Source: Hyphomicrobium sulfonivorans
Lineage (GTDB): Bacteria; Pseudomonadota; Alphaproteobacteria; Rhizobiales; Hyphomicrobiaceae
DNA length: 64,000 nucleotides
Assembly (NCBI RefSeq): GCF_013306565.1
Contig: NZ_PZPO01000006.1
Span: 290,570 to 354,569 of the forward strand
Direction: 5' to 3'
The position numbers were made by a program, and so were the translations under genes. Below are positions 35,576-45,069 of the stretch, in pieces. How positions within the stretch are numbered: position 1 is the stretch's first letter; the number at the start of each line of letters is the position of its first letter. The notes beneath the pieces are model-generated. The model made no database searches and was not told the DNA's origin. It saw nothing but the letters and a program-made list of their open reading frames with translations.

Positions 35576-36421
35576 ATGGACGACAAAGATCGGTCGAGCG
35601 GTGCAGGGATCGTGCGTGATGAGGCGCGCGCGTTCGATTATGATCGCTATCTCGCGGCGCTGCTTGCGCCGGTATCGGCCCAGCAAAATCTCATCACTCT
35701 TGCGGCGTTTCACGGCGAGATTGCACGCATTCCGCTCCAGGTGCGCGAGCCCGCCATGGCCGAGATCCGCCTGCAATGGTGGCGCGATGTGCTGGATGAG
35801 ATTGCAACCGATGCGTCGGCTCCCGCGCACGCGCAGAACGATGAAAACGAAGCGGCGATCGGCATGCCTCTGGCCGATGCCGTGCGGCGCGCAGTGGGCG
35901 CGGGCGGGATAGACGTGGCGCTGCTGGGTTCCATTGTGGATACCTATGATCACCTGCTCTACGGCGGTGACCTTGCGGCTTCCGGGGCGGTGAGTGCGTT
36001 CGCGGCGGGCAGTCAGGGCGCTGCGTTTAGCCTTGGAGTGACGGCGCTCGGCGAAGATGCGGGGGCGCCGGAATGCGATGCGCTGATCGCGGCGGCGGGG
36101 CAGGCGTTTGGGCGCGTGCAACTGTTGCGGGCGTTGCCGGTGCTGTGCGCACTTGGAAGAAATCCATTCGGAACCAATGACTTGGTGGCCGTGGTGCCAG
36201 AGCTGCGCACGGAAGCACGCGCGTGGCTGGTCGAGGCGCGGGCGCGGTTCAAGGATGCGCCCCGCGGCGTGTTGCCAGCCATGCTGCCGCTTGCCCTCGT
36301 GGAGCCGTATTTGAAGGCTTTTGAAAGACTTGGCGACCGCTGCGTGACGACGGAAGCGAACGTCTCACCGCTGACACGGGTATGGCGGATATATTGGGCG
36401 TACCGGCGAGGACGGTTTTAG
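35576..36421 (+). CDS. Squalene/phytoene-synthase-like protein (NDUFAF6 homologue)
   Basis: 281 residues. The family's helical core is visible (ITLAAFHGEIARIPLQV, EIRLQWWRDVLDEI, TYDHLLYGGD, and AAGQAFGRVQLLRALPVL). The active-site Asp-rich motifs of true phytoene and squalene synthases (DxxxD) are not convincing here, and no prenyl-diphosphate partner enzyme is nearby. The protein is therefore more like the NDUFAF6/C8orf38 group than a terpenoid enzyme. It is the last gene of the sec-associated cluster. Confidence 0.8.
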   Translation: MDDKDRSSGAGIVRDEARAFDYDRYLAALLAPVSAQQNLITLAAFHGEIARIPLQVREPAMAEIRLQWWRDVLDEIATDASAPAHAQNDENEAAIGMPLADAVRRAVGAGGIDVALLGSIVDTYDHLLYGGDLAASGAVSAFAAGSQGAAFSLGVTALGEDAGAPECDALIAAAGQAFGRVQLLRALPVLCALGRNPFGTNDLVAVVPELRTEARAWLVEARARFKDAPRGVLPAMLPLALVEPYLKAFERLGDRCVTTEANVSPLTRVWRIYWAYRRGRF

Positions 36422-36498
36422 CTATCTTCGGGACCAGAAATTGGTGCGCTGCGTTCAAGACCCATCAATGGTTTTTCAAGGCGGATAAAGGATCGTTC

Positions 36499-39111
36499 AT
36501 GGTGCGATCGGCCACCCGTTCGTTAGCGGCGTTAATCCTGTCGGTTTGCTCGCTGATGATGGCCTGCGGAGCTGGAACTCCGGCGACTGCTCAGAGCGCC
36601 GCGTTGCCACTGCCTCAGATCGCCTGGCGGGTGGAAAATCCGTTCCGCTTTTTCACCGATGCAACGGATACGGAAGTTCACCGCGCGACATTTCTTGCGT
36701 TGCCACCGGCGGACCAATTACAGCGACCCATCCTGGCCGCCGAGCAGGCGCTGAGTGTTCGCCATGATGTGAGCTGGGCGGAGACGATGTTCCGCGACAC
36801 CTGCTGGAACTCGGACACCAACCAGTTTGTCTGCAAGGACGGGCGCGCGTACATCAACCCGACATCGCACCGCGCGATTTTCCGCGTCACGAATATCGAT
36901 GAGGCGGCCGGACTGAGCTGCACCTGGCTGACGGCCCCGCGTAGCGGCCCCGTCCGGGGCGATGCTGTGACGTTGCCGTGCAGTGAAGAGGTGCGCTTCG
37001 ACATTCCCTATCCGTCGGGTGCGCGCATCACGGTTGAGATCGGCGGCCGCGAAGTCGCTGCGGAGGATGTGCAGATCAAGGATCTGCTGGTTGTCGGCAT
37101 GGGCGACAGCTTCGCGTCGGGTGAAGGCAATCCGGACCTGCCGGTTCGCTTCTCGCGTGACCGCAGCTCCGATTACGGCACCCACAGCGGCGTTGCGCTT
37201 AATGGTTATCCGGCGCGTATCGGCCCGTGGAAGCAGATCGGCGACAAGGGGTTCGTGAAAGAGAACTCGCGCTGGCTGGATCAGGCGTGCCACCGATCGC
37301 TTTATTCGCATCAGCTGCGCGCGGCGATGCAACTCGCCGTCGAGGACGACCATCGCTCAGTTACGTATGTCGGTGTGGCGTGCTCGGGCTCGGAGGTGAC
37401 TTACGGCCTGTTTCTGAAATACGCGGGCAACGAGTGGGTGCCGAACCCGACTGACATGTCGCAAATCTCTGCGATTGCCGCCGCGCAGTGCGAGGGCGAC
37501 GACGCGCCGACGCAGGATCTGCCGGAAGCCTATCACATGAACGGCGCCATTCCGGAGCTGCGCGGCGGGCTGGTGCTGCGCAAGTGCGATCCGATCAATG
37601 CGCGCAAGATCGACCTGATGTTCGTGTCGGTGGGCGGCAACGATGTTGGCTTTGCGCGTCTGCTGGCCAACTCGGTTCTGGACGACGCTTCTACGCTGCG
37701 CATGCTGGGTGGCTGGTTTGGACAGGTGCACGGTCTTGATCATGCGAGCCTTGGGCTGGAAGCGCTCATCAAGCGTTACAAGTCGCTCAATCGCGCGCTG
37801 CACTATCTGCTGCATATCCCGTGGGAGCAGTCCGATCGCATTTTGCTGACGGCGTATCCAGGCCTTGCGCTGCAGGGCGATGGTGTGAGCACTTGCCCCG
37901 ATGGCGCGGCAGGCATGGACGTGCTGCCCGATTTCAAGTTCAGCGAATCCAAGGCGCGCATTGGCACCTGGGTGGCGGATAAGCTGCACGTGACGATGAA
38001 GAAGGCGGCCGATCAGTATGGCTGGAGCTTTGTTGATGCGCACCGGCGCGAATTCATTGGCCGTGGCATTTGCGCAGGGAACACCACCGACGGCACGCGC
38101 ATAGCTGACGATCTGCGTCTGCCGCGTAAAACGGCCGACGGCTGGCGTCCGTACAACCCGGCGGATTATCGACCCTATGTGCCGCGTCAGCGCTGGTTCC
38201 GCACACCGAACGACTCCTTCATGACCGGCAACTTCCATGTTGCGCCATCGCTGCTGCAGAAGGTGTTGAAGCTGGATGCGTTTGCGTGGGTGCAGTTGCT
38301 GCTGGCGGCAACTTACTCCGGCGCATTCCATCCGACGGCTGAAGGTCAGGCTGCGATTGCGGACGCGGTTGCGCACCGGGCGCGCGCTGTATTGCAGAAG
38401 TATGGTCAGGGTGCGGAGAAACCGGCACTGGCGGCGACGGCGCCCTCGATGCTGGATGAAACGGGCGCTGCGGCGTCTTCGACTGGACACGGCGCCGACA
38501 ATCTTCTGATTGCGCCGGGGGGCGCTGTTCCGCCGCCTGCGCCGATCGAGCAGGCGCCATTGCCGGGTGTAGCACCGTCAGGGGGAGAGGCGCCCGCCGG
38601 TATACAGGGCGGCGTGTTGACGGCACCGCCCGGCACGCTGAATGCTCCGGCTGCGTCAGGGGCTGCGGCTAAGGCAATCGATGCGCCAGCGCCGTCGAAG
38701 GCCGGGGTGGATGGCGCAATGCAGGCTCCAGCTGCCCCCGCACCAGTGTTGGAAGACTTGCCACCTATTGCACCACCCGTCGCGCCCGCTGCACCGAATG
38801 CGGCACCTGCTGCAGGGCCTGCTCCAGCAACCGGCGCTGCTGCGGCTCCCGCTCCCGCAGCGGCCGTGACGCCGCCCGGTCAACCGGCTGTCGGTGGGGC
38901 GATGCCAGCTTCGCCGCCAGCAGCCGATGCTGCCCCTTCGCTTGATGGCGCGATGGGCGAGCCGGATGACGCGGCGCTGACGATGCCGGATCTGACGTTG
39001 CCGGCCGATCTGCTCAACGCGCCGCGATCAGCACTTGAGGATGAGCAGGGCGGCGACGCGCTGAATTCAAAGGCTGTGCTGCCGCCGTCGTCTGCCGTAC
39101 CGGCTCAGTGA
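36499..39111 (+). CDS. SGNH/GDSL-hydrolase-like exported protein with Ala/Pro tail
   Basis: 870 residues from ATG 36499, with AAAGGA ahead of it. An ATG at 36382 would overlap the upstream gene and lose the signal peptide position. The signal peptide is LAALILSVCSLMMACGAG, possibly a lipoprotein (LMMAC). Residues ~40-190 form an N-terminal Cys-containing region. The SGNH-type hydrolase core begins with MGDSFASGEGNPDLP (Ser204). GGNDVGF is block III, and FHPTAEGQ supplies the block-V His. The Ser, Gly, Asn and His set is present, so ester hydrolysis is plausible. The substrate is unknown. About 200 C-terminal residues are Ala/Pro/Gly low complexity. Confidence 0.85.
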   Translation: MVRSATRSLAALILSVCSLMMACGAGTPATAQSAALPLPQIAWRVENPFRFFTDATDTEVHRATFLALPPADQLQRPILAAEQALSVRHDVSWAETMFRDTCWNSDTNQFVCKDGRAYINPTSHRAIFRVTNIDEAAGLSCTWLTAPRSGPVRGDAVTLPCSEEVRFDIPYPSGARITVEIGGREVAAEDVQIKDLLVVGMGDSFASGEGNPDLPVRFSRDRSSDYGTHSGVALNGYPARIGPWKQIGDKGFVKENSRWLDQACHRSLYSHQLRAAMQLAVEDDHRSVTYVGVACSGSEVTYGLFLKYAGNEWVPNPTDMSQISAIAAAQCEGDDAPTQDLPEAYHMNGAIPELRGGLVLRKCDPINARKIDLMFVSVGGNDVGFARLLANSVLDDASTLRMLGGWFGQVHGLDHASLGLEALIKRYKSLNRALHYLLHIPWEQSDRILLTAYPGLALQGDGVSTCPDGAAGMDVLPDFKFSESKARIGTWVADKLHVTMKKAADQYGWSFVDAHRREFIGRGICAGNTTDGTRIADDLRLPRKTADGWRPYNPADYRPYVPRQRWFRTPNDSFMTGNFHVAPSLLQKVLKLDAFAWVQLLLAATYSGAFHPTAEGQAAIADAVAHRARAVLQKYGQGAEKPALAATAPSMLDETGAAASSTGHGADNLLIAPGGAVPPPAPIEQAPLPGVAPSGGEAPAGIQGGVLTAPPGTLNAPAASGAAAKAIDAPAPSKAGVDGAMQAPAAPAPVLEDLPPIAPPVAPAAPNAAPAAGPAPATGAAAAPAPAAAVTPPGQPAVGGAMPASPPAADAAPSLDGAMGEPDDAALTMPDLTLPADLLNAPRSALEDEQGGDALNSKAVLPPSSAVPAQ

Positions 39112-39152
39112 CACGCGACGCGCCCGCTGGTGTAAGCGCGCTGTGCTGCGCA

Positions 39153-40571
39153 TCAGGCCGACGCGGGTAAGGACACTTCGGCCAGCCATGCATCAATGTC
39201 GGCGAGCGCGCGCACGCTGACGGCACGCTTGCGCGCACGGCCGCGCTCCTTGCCCTTCAGCCGATTGCCATCGGCATCGGTGGACGGCTTCTCGATGTCC
39301 GGCAGCAGACCGTAGTTGATGTTCATCGGTTGGAACGAACGCGCGCCGCTGTCGTCATCGTCGGCGGTGATGTGCCCGCCGGTAATGTGGCCGATCAAAG
39401 CGCCGAGCGCTGTCGTGTTCGGCGGCGGCGGACAGAGACGCCCTAGTCGCTCGGCCGCTGCGAAGCGACCCGCCAGCAGGCCGATGGCGGCGCTTTCGAC
39501 GTAGCCTTCAACGCCGGTGATCTGTCCGGCGAAACGCAGGTGCGGTGCCGCCTTGAGGCGCAGCGCCGCGTCGAGAAGCTTGGGCGAATTGAGGAACGTG
39601 TTGCGATGCAGACCGCCGAGGCGCGCAAACTCTGCGTCCTGCAGGCCGGGGATCATGCGGAAGATGCGCACCTGCTCGGCGTGCTTCAGCTTGGTCTGGA
39701 AGCCAACCATGTTCCACAGCGTGCCGAGGGCGTTGTCCTGGCGGAGCTGCACCACCGCATAGGGCCAGCGACCGGTGCGCGGATCATCGAGGCCGACCGG
39801 CTTCATCGGGCCATAGCGCAGCGTGTCGCGGCCGCGCTCGGCCATCACCTCGATGGGCAGACAGCCATCGAAATAGGGCGTTGAGGCTTCCCATTCCTTG
39901 AAGCTGGTTTTTTCGCCTGCGATCAGCGCGTCGATGAAGGCTTCATATTCCTCGCGGTTCATCGGGCAATTGAGATAGTCGGCGCCGGTGCCTGCGGGGC
40001 CGGCCTTGTCATAGCGCGACTGGAACCATGCGATTGTGGTGTCGACGCTGTCGCGATGGATGACCGGGGCGATGGCATCGAAGAAGGCGAGGTCGGCTTC
40101 GCCGGTGAGTTTGCCGATGGCGCTGCTGAGCGCGGCCGAGGTGAGGGGGCCGGTGGCGACGACGACGCTTTCCCATTCGCGCGGCGGCAGACCGGCAATC
40201 TCGGTGCGCTCGATGGTGATCAGCGGGTGGTCGCTGAGGCGGCGCGTCACCTCTTCGGCGAAGGCATCGCGGTCAACGGCCAGCGCGCCGCCCGCGGGCA
40301 GCTTGTGGACATCGCCCGCCGCCATGATGAGCGAACCGGCGCGGCGCATTTCCTCATGCAGCAGGCCGACGGCGTTATATTCCCAATCGTCGGAGCGGAA
40401 CGAGTTGGAGCAGACAAGCTCGGCCAGGCGATCGGTGCGGTGCGCGTCGGTGCTTTGCACGGGGCGCATCTCGTGGAGCACGACGGGCACGCCGGCGGAT
40501 GCGATCTGCCAGGCGGCTTCGGAGCCGGCGAGGCCCCCGCCAACGACGTGAATGGGTTTGATATGTTGCAT
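39153..40571 (-). CDS. trmFO: tRNA uracil-54 methyltransferase (folate/FAD-dependent)
   Basis: Makes m5U54 (ribothymidine) in tRNA using methylenetetrahydrofolate and FADH2. 472 residues. The FAD-binding [11 protein letters not shown] is at the N-terminus. The catalytic [11 protein letters not shown] has Cys54. [28 protein letters not shown] and [20 protein letters not shown] follow, the last being a strong TrmFO/GidA-like signature. The TrmFO length of ~450-470 fits, while GidA would be longer. The C-terminal 40 residues are basic ([14 protein letters not shown]). Confidence 0.96.
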   Translation of the reverse strand: MQHIKPIHVVGGGLAGSEAAWQIASAGVPVVLHEMRPVQSTDAHRTDRLAELVCSNSFRSDDWEYNAVGLLHEEMRRAGSLIMAAGDVHKLPAGGALAVDRDAFAEEVTRRLSDHPLITIERTEIAGLPPREWESVVVATGPLTSAALSSAIGKLTGEADLAFFDAIAPVIHRDSVDTTIAWFQSRYDKAGPAGTGADYLNCPMNREEYEAFIDALIAGEKTSFKEWEASTPYFDGCLPIEVMAERGRDTLRYGPMKPVGLDDPRTGRWPYAVVQLRQDNALGTLWNMVGFQTKLKHAEQVRIFRMIPGLQDAEFARLGGLHRNTFLNSPKLLDAALRLKAAPHLRFAGQITGVEGYVESAAIGLLAGRFAAAERLGRLCPPPPNTTALGALIGHITGGHITADDDDSGARSFQPMNINYGLLPDIEKPSTDADGNRLKGKERGRARKRAVSVRALADIDAWLAEVSLPASA

Positions 40572-40847
40572 GGCGCGGCAAGCTAGTGGAAAGCGCGCCG
40601 GGCCTCAACGGGGATGCGATTAACAGAGGGTGAAGATTGGCGCAGGGCGGTGAGTGTGCCGCAGCGCCTGCCCGCCGGGGTTGTTCCGCTGGCATTGGCT
40701 TCTGTGGGAAGCGGTGAGTGGCGGCTTGGGTCCGGCCCATTGCGGACATAGTTTCGCAACAGGTGGCGGACTATCGTCCGGTCGCCTTTCAATCACGCCG
40801 GTGGCTGTCTTTGCAGAAGGTGGCCCCGCAAGTTCTCAGAGATAAGC

Positions 40848-41954
40848 ATGTCACGCTATGCCAAGCGGCTGGACCGCGATCTGGCCCGCTGGCGGGAGGC
40901 CGGATGGCTGAACGCCCAAGGTGAGGCCGCCATCCGGCAGGATGTCGCCGCGGGCGACCGCAACAAACTCGACCTCGCAACGGCGCTGGCCATTCTCGGT
41001 GCGGTGCTGATCGGGTTCGGGGTTATGAGCTTTGTTGCGGCCAACTGGAGCGAGATGCCGAGGCTGTGGCGCCTGGTGATGATTTTCGCCGGGCTGTTCG
41101 CCTCGTATGGCATTGCGGGCGCGCTGTACGAGCGCAACCATTCCAACTTTGCCGATGCTGCAGTGCTGGCGGGCGTGGCCATCTTCGGCGCGGGTATCAT
41201 GCTCATTTCGCAGATGTTCCACATTGAGGGCAATCCGCCCGATGCGGTGCTGGTGTGGGCGATCGGCGCGCTGGCGGCTGGCGTGCTGCTGCGCTCGAAT
41301 GCGGCGCTGGCGGTGGCGCTGCTGCTGGTCTGCCTGTGGAGCGGATGGCAACGCACAATCGATGGCAGCGTGCATTGGTCGTTTCTGCTCGGCTGGCTTG
41401 CGGTGACGGCGGCGATAGCCGCGCAGCGCTGGGTAGGCGGGTTGCATCTGGCGGCGGTGGCTCTGACGGGTTGGATCATCAGCCTGGGCTACAGCCTGCT
41501 TGACGGCAGCGGCGGCGGCCATGGCGTGGTTGTCGTCATCGGCCTGCTGGTGTTCGGCGCCGGCGTGGCGATGTCGAAGCTGGATGACGGCAGGCTGCAT
41601 GGCTGGGTGACCCCGACCATCGGCTATGGCCTGGTGATCGCGTTTGCGGGGCTGTTCGCGATGCAGTTCATCGAAGGCGCGGCGCTCAACGAGTTCATCG
41701 TGCTCGCAGTCGCTGCGCTGGCGCTGGTGCTGGGAGGCATCGCGCTGGGGCTGCAGCGGGGCAGCTCCGGGCTGCTGTGGCTGGGCTACGCCGGTTTTTC
41801 GATTGAAGTGCTGGGGCTTTACTTCAAGACCGTGGGCACGCTGTTCGGATCGTCGCTGTTCTTCCTTACCGTCGGCTTTGTCGTGGTCCTGCTGGCTTAC
41901 GTGGCCTACCGCCTGCATGCGCGGGTGCACCCTAACCTGGAGGTGGCGCGATGA
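40848..41954 (+). CDS. DUF2157 membrane protein
   Basis: 368 residues. An N-terminal cytoplasmic segment (~1-40, SRYAKRLDRDLARWREAGWL) is followed by about ten hydrophobic helices. The first block (ALAILGAVLIGFGVMSFVAA, NWSEMP) is the hallmark of DUF2157. Family members are integral membrane proteins of unknown activity. Its last codons overlap the downstream GDYXXLXY gene by four bases (ATGA), so translation is probably coupled. Confidence 0.85.
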   Translation: MSRYAKRLDRDLARWREAGWLNAQGEAAIRQDVAAGDRNKLDLATALAILGAVLIGFGVMSFVAANWSEMPRLWRLVMIFAGLFASYGIAGALYERNHSNFADAAVLAGVAIFGAGIMLISQMFHIEGNPPDAVLVWAIGALAAGVLLRSNAALAVALLLVCLWSGWQRTIDGSVHWSFLLGWLAVTAAIAAQRWVGGLHLAAVALTGWIISLGYSLLDGSGGGHGVVVVIGLLVFGAGVAMSKLDDGRLHGWVTPTIGYGLVIAFAGLFAMQFIEGAALNEFIVLAVAALALVLGGIALGLQRGSSGLLWLGYAGFSIEVLGLYFKTVGTLFGSSLFFLTVGFVVVLLAYVAYRLHARVHPNLEVAR

Positions 41955-42559
41955 CCGACGTATTCGCACATCGGAAAATTGAAACGCCGCGCCGTAACCT
42001 GTGGCTGGCGATTGCCGCCGTCGCACTGGGCCAGGCAGCGGTGCTTGGCTGGATGATCTGGGATCGCGCGTCGCTGCTCAGCAATGGGCGCGAGGTGGTG
42101 CTGGATGTGATCCCGGTCGATCCGCGCAGCCTGTTCCGCGGCGATTATGTGATCCTGGGCTACGACATCTCGCGCGTGAAACTGCCGGCCGGGTCGGTGG
42201 TGCCGAAGCGGGGCGATGCGTTCTTCGTGACGCTGCACAAGGGTGACGACGGCCACTGGACGTCCGTTGCAACATCGGCGCTTCCGCCTGAAAGCGTTGC
42301 AGCGGGCGACGTGGTGCTGCGCGGACGCGTGACCTATGCCTATCAGCCGACGCGTAACGAAGCCGATCAGCAGCCGAACATCGGGCTCAGCTACGGCATC
42401 GAGAGTTATTTCGTGCCGGAGGGAACGGGGCGCGAACTTGAGCGGATGGTCGGTGACCGGAAGATTTCCGCTATATTGGCCGTGGACGCCAGCGGGACCG
42501 CGGCCATCAAAGGTCTGATGGCGGACGGAAAGCGCGTTTACGAGGAACCGTTGCTCTGA
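41951..42559 (+). CDS. GDYXXLXY-domain protein
   Basis: 202 residues. One N-terminal transmembrane helix (LWLAIAAVALGQAAVLGWMI) is followed by a periplasmic domain with the namesake motif (RGDYVILGYDISRV). Family members sit next to DUF2157 proteins in many genomes, and here the start overlaps the DUF2157 stop by four bases. The function is unknown; the pairing suggests a two-subunit membrane complex. Confidence 0.85.
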   Translation: MTDVFAHRKIETPRRNLWLAIAAVALGQAAVLGWMIWDRASLLSNGREVVLDVIPVDPRSLFRGDYVILGYDISRVKLPAGSVVPKRGDAFFVTLHKGDDGHWTSVATSALPPESVAAGDVVLRGRVTYAYQPTRNEADQQPNIGLSYGIESYFVPEGTGRELERMVGDRKISAILAVDASGTAAIKGLMADGKRVYEEPLL

Positions 42560-42711
42560 CGGGCATCAGATTCCGGCCTCAGCTGTGACCTGATTGCCGC
42601 GTCGTGCGGCTTAATTCAGGTCTGGGGCGCCACAGCCTATCGAGGTGTCATAGAGAATCTGTCAGTGTCCATTGAATCACTGGCAAGAATTCACGCACCT
42701 GGGGGGTGGAA

Positions 42712-43059
42712 ATGTTGCCTAAAACTCTGTTGGCGTTGGCTGTAGCCGCCGTCACGATCACGACTGTAGTACCGGTGGCCATCGCGCAAGAAACAGGCCT
42801 GGCAACGGCCCTTCACGCTGTGCGCCGCGAAGGTGGAAAGCTGTGTCTGACTGACCATTGGCATTACGGTAGCAGCGGACGTCATTCGACCAAGGCTGCT
42901 GCCCAACGGGATGCCATTCAGTCCTGGCAGGACTTCACCAATCTTGAATATGGCCGCTCATGGGCGTTCTTCAGCCGCGCAGCTAGCAAGAAGGTGGGCT
43001 GCTCGCAGACCGCCGCCGGCTGGAGCTGCGATGTGGAAGCACGCGCCTGCAGGCGTTGA
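42712..43059 (+). CDS. Exported hypothetical protein with C-terminal cysteines
   Basis: 115 residues from ATG 42712 (MLPKTLLALAVAAVT...), with GGGGGGTGGA ahead. GTG 42706 is an alternative. The signal peptide ends at VAIAQ. The mature ~90 residues contain KLCLTDHWHYG, QRDAIQSWQDFTN, SRAASKKVGCSQTAAGWSCD and EARACRR. The five cysteines and the helix-plus-Gly pattern suggest a small secreted domain. No family is recognised. A strong terminator follows 60 bases downstream. Confidence 0.68.
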   Translation: MLPKTLLALAVAAVTITTVVPVAIAQETGLATALHAVRREGGKLCLTDHWHYGSSGRHSTKAAAQRDAIQSWQDFTNLEYGRSWAFFSRAASKKVGCSQTAAGWSCDVEARACRR

Positions 43060-43118
43060 TCCTGGTTTAGATGTCCCGCAGCGTCACTTGAGGGCGCTGG
43101 GCCTGCATGACGAATAGC

Positions 43119-43150
43119 AAAACGGCCACGTTGCGACGTGGCCGTTTTTT
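43119..43150 (+). terminator. Rho-independent terminator
   Basis: A perfect 13-bp stem (AAAACGGCCACGT and its complement) around the loop TGCG, followed by a run of T. It ends the transcript of the exported hypothetical gene. Its A-rich left arm lets it act on the minus strand as well. Confidence 0.92.
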
Positions 43151-43345
43151 GTTGTGGTCGACGTCGTTATCGATCGAGGACAAGCAAAGCGGAGAATCCG
43201 CATGGGATCGCACGCGTCACGACATGGCTCGGGTTCAGGAACGCCAGCCTAAAACCGCTCGCGGAGGTCGATCTACCCACGACCGAAGACCAGTGTCAGC
43301 TCAACATGTTCAATTATGAGTGCGAGGGCATGTGCGGAGTGCAGA

Positions 43346-44797
43346 CTATAACTTGCTTGCCGACGCGCGGCGGATACCATCGATGAACACGATCTCCGAG
43401 CTTGGTTTGCCGGCCTTAACTTGGGCGTTCTTGACCGCCAATAGCTCCTTGGCCTTGTTGCCAATGTGCCCAACGTCAATCACGACGTAAAACCCGCGTG
43501 TCGTCTCTTCTGCACCCTTGTACGTCTCCAGTTGCTTGCCGTACCCGGCCACGACCTTCGGGTTCGTTGAGAGCTTGATCTCTACCAACACTCGGCCCTT
43601 GAACCCGGACGACATTTTAAAGTCTACCGGGCCGTTGCCAGTCTCGGCTTCCGGCGTCAAATCCAGATCATTTGCTTTGCAGTATGCATGAGCGACAGCG
43701 AAAAACATTCGCTGCGCTGCCTTCTCCGGCCGTGGGCTGCTTTGATGGTAGAGTTCCTCCGAAAGGCGGCGCTTCTCAATCAGAAACTGGAACTGCTCAA
43801 TGATCTCGCTAACTACGGCCGCGACGCTGGCGGCGTCGTGTTTCTTGGGGGCAGCGAGTTTGAAAGGCTGATCGCTGGCAAGCGTTTCGGCGATGCGTCG
43901 CCAAACGAGTTCACCAAGTGGATCGCCAGCCATATCGTACGGCTTCGGTTTCGCTCCGCGCAGAAGCTCCATGTAGAGCTTAAAATTGTCCTGGCTGCTC
44001 ATGGCCCAGCCGCGCAGATTGGACTTATCCTTGCGGGTCTTTCGGCCCCATATCTCCGCGACCTGTTGGTTCACCTTGTTCCTAAGAGCAGCGTTCTTAG
44101 ACGCAGCATCTGCGACGTCGGACCAGTCAGTTGCGATCGGTAGGTCGCGCAGAACATCCGATGGAACCAATATGATGGGCCCGGCACCCTTCTCGAACGG
44201 GTTGATCGGAAGCTCCGCTTCGTAGCTGCTGCCATTCTTGAGGTTCAAGCTAAGCTTTTTCGTCGGAACCTTTAGTCCCTTCAGAACGCGTGCATTGAAG
44301 GCCAGTAGGTCAGGCAGGATGACGTTGGTCGCCATGTCGCTGATCCGGTCGGGGCCAATCCCGTCCTCAAAAAGGCCCATGGCCACGAACAGGTCTGGAT
44401 CATCAACGCCGAGGTCTACGATCTCCCTCGCAGTTTGCATCACGCCATTCGTAGTGAACGCACCTGACCCGCTCCCAGACACGGATTGTCCGCCGTAGCC
44501 AAGACAGGTCCACTTGATCTCCGGAAATTCCATCATGCGCCGAGCGTTGCGCCACGCGGTGTCACCCAACTGCTTCGAGCCGGCGAGCAATTTGATGACT
44601 GTCTCGAAGTGTCTCTCGTATGTCTTCCGGCCACCCTTGGCCATCTCGGGATGAGCGCTCAGTGGGATCAGAAATGGGTCGATGAAAAGCTTGGTGTCGA
44701 CGTTGAGCGTTGGGTTCAAGACGCCGCGCTTGGCGAGAACCTTCTCATCAATGCCGAAGTGGGCGGAGAAGCGAACGGGGTTGCTGATCTTGGCCAT
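43346..44797 (-). CDS. PD-(D/E)XK nuclease-like protein of unknown system
   Basis: A 483-residue protein I cannot name. The C-terminal third has the PD-(D/E)XK catalytic pattern: Glu382/Glu384 (TPEAETG), Asp392 (GPVDF), and Glu406-Lys408 (VLVEIKLS). QLETY at 422-426 follows, a QxxxY motif seen in RecB-type nucleases. The N-terminal two-thirds are unrecognised, with GIGPDRISDM (147-156) as its most motif-like stretch. There is no helicase, methylase or transposase nearby. By eye, the base composition is less GC-rich than its neighbours. It is a solitary accessory gene, compatible with phage defence or DNA repair, but that is inference. Confidence 0.7.
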   Translation of the reverse strand: MAKISNPVRFSAHFGIDEKVLAKRGVLNPTLNVDTKLFIDPFLIPLSAHPEMAKGGRKTYERHFETVIKLLAGSKQLGDTAWRNARRMMEFPEIKWTCLGYGGQSVSGSGSGAFTTNGVMQTAREIVDLGVDDPDLFVAMGLFEDGIGPDRISDMATNVILPDLLAFNARVLKGLKVPTKKLSLNLKNGSSYEAELPINPFEKGAGPIILVPSDVLRDLPIATDWSDVADAASKNAALRNKVNQQVAEIWGRKTRKDKSNLRGWAMSSQDNFKLYMELLRGAKPKPYDMAGDPLGELVWRRIAETLASDQPFKLAAPKKHDAASVAAVVSEIIEQFQFLIEKRRLSEELYHQSSPRPEKAAQRMFFAVAHAYCKANDLDLTPEAETGNGPVDFKMSSGFKGRVLVEIKLSTNPKVVAGYGKQLETYKGAEETTRGFYVVIDVGHIGNKAKELLAVKNAQVKAGKPSSEIVFIDGIRRASASKL

Positions 44798-44990
44798 GGG
44801 CCGGCGCCTCTCTCCAACGGCGTCGGAAATCTACGACCCCGACCCGCGGTCAGTAGAGCGGGCTTCCCTCCACAACCTAACGGATATTGGATACCCCAAA
44901 AAGGGCGGCGAGCTTTCAGCCTGAGGAGAAGCTGCGGGAAAGTGTGCGATGTAAGGCACCATATACATGAAATTGGTCCGGGGATCACAT

Positions 44991-45025
44991 TGGCGGCCGG
45001 CTCTCTGAAGGAGAGTCGCCAGCGC
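44991..45025 (-). repeat. Structured repeat, copy F (5' arm eroded)
   Basis: Read on the minus strand, it has GCGCTGGCG on the left, an A, an inner hairpin (CTCTC / GAGAG) and CCGGCCGCCA. The right outer arm keeps only the inner five bases. It lies downstream of the DUF937 gene and in the same direction. Confidence 0.7.
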
Positions 45026-45035
45026 AACAGACAAC

Positions 45036-45069
45036 CACGGCCGGCTGCGCAAGGCGCAGTCGCCAGCGC
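45036..45069 (-). repeat. Structured repeat, copy E (partial)
   Basis: Read on the minus strand: left arm GCGCTGGCG, inner hairpin CTGCGC-CTT-GCGCAG (perfect 6 bp), then CCGGCCG and no outer right arm. A further fragment (GGCGGCCAGCGC) lies at 45081. The two copies sit in tandem downstream of the DUF937 gene. Confidence 0.7.

Noticed and set aside
37357..38490. 377-residue minus frame opposite the SGNH-like gene
   Set aside because: Arg/His/Gln-rich, with no domain. The opposite strand encodes a protein with a signal peptide and catalytic motifs.
43138..43386. Frame across the terminator at 43119-43150
   Set aside because: It starts within the terminator hairpin and has no family match or ribosome-binding site.
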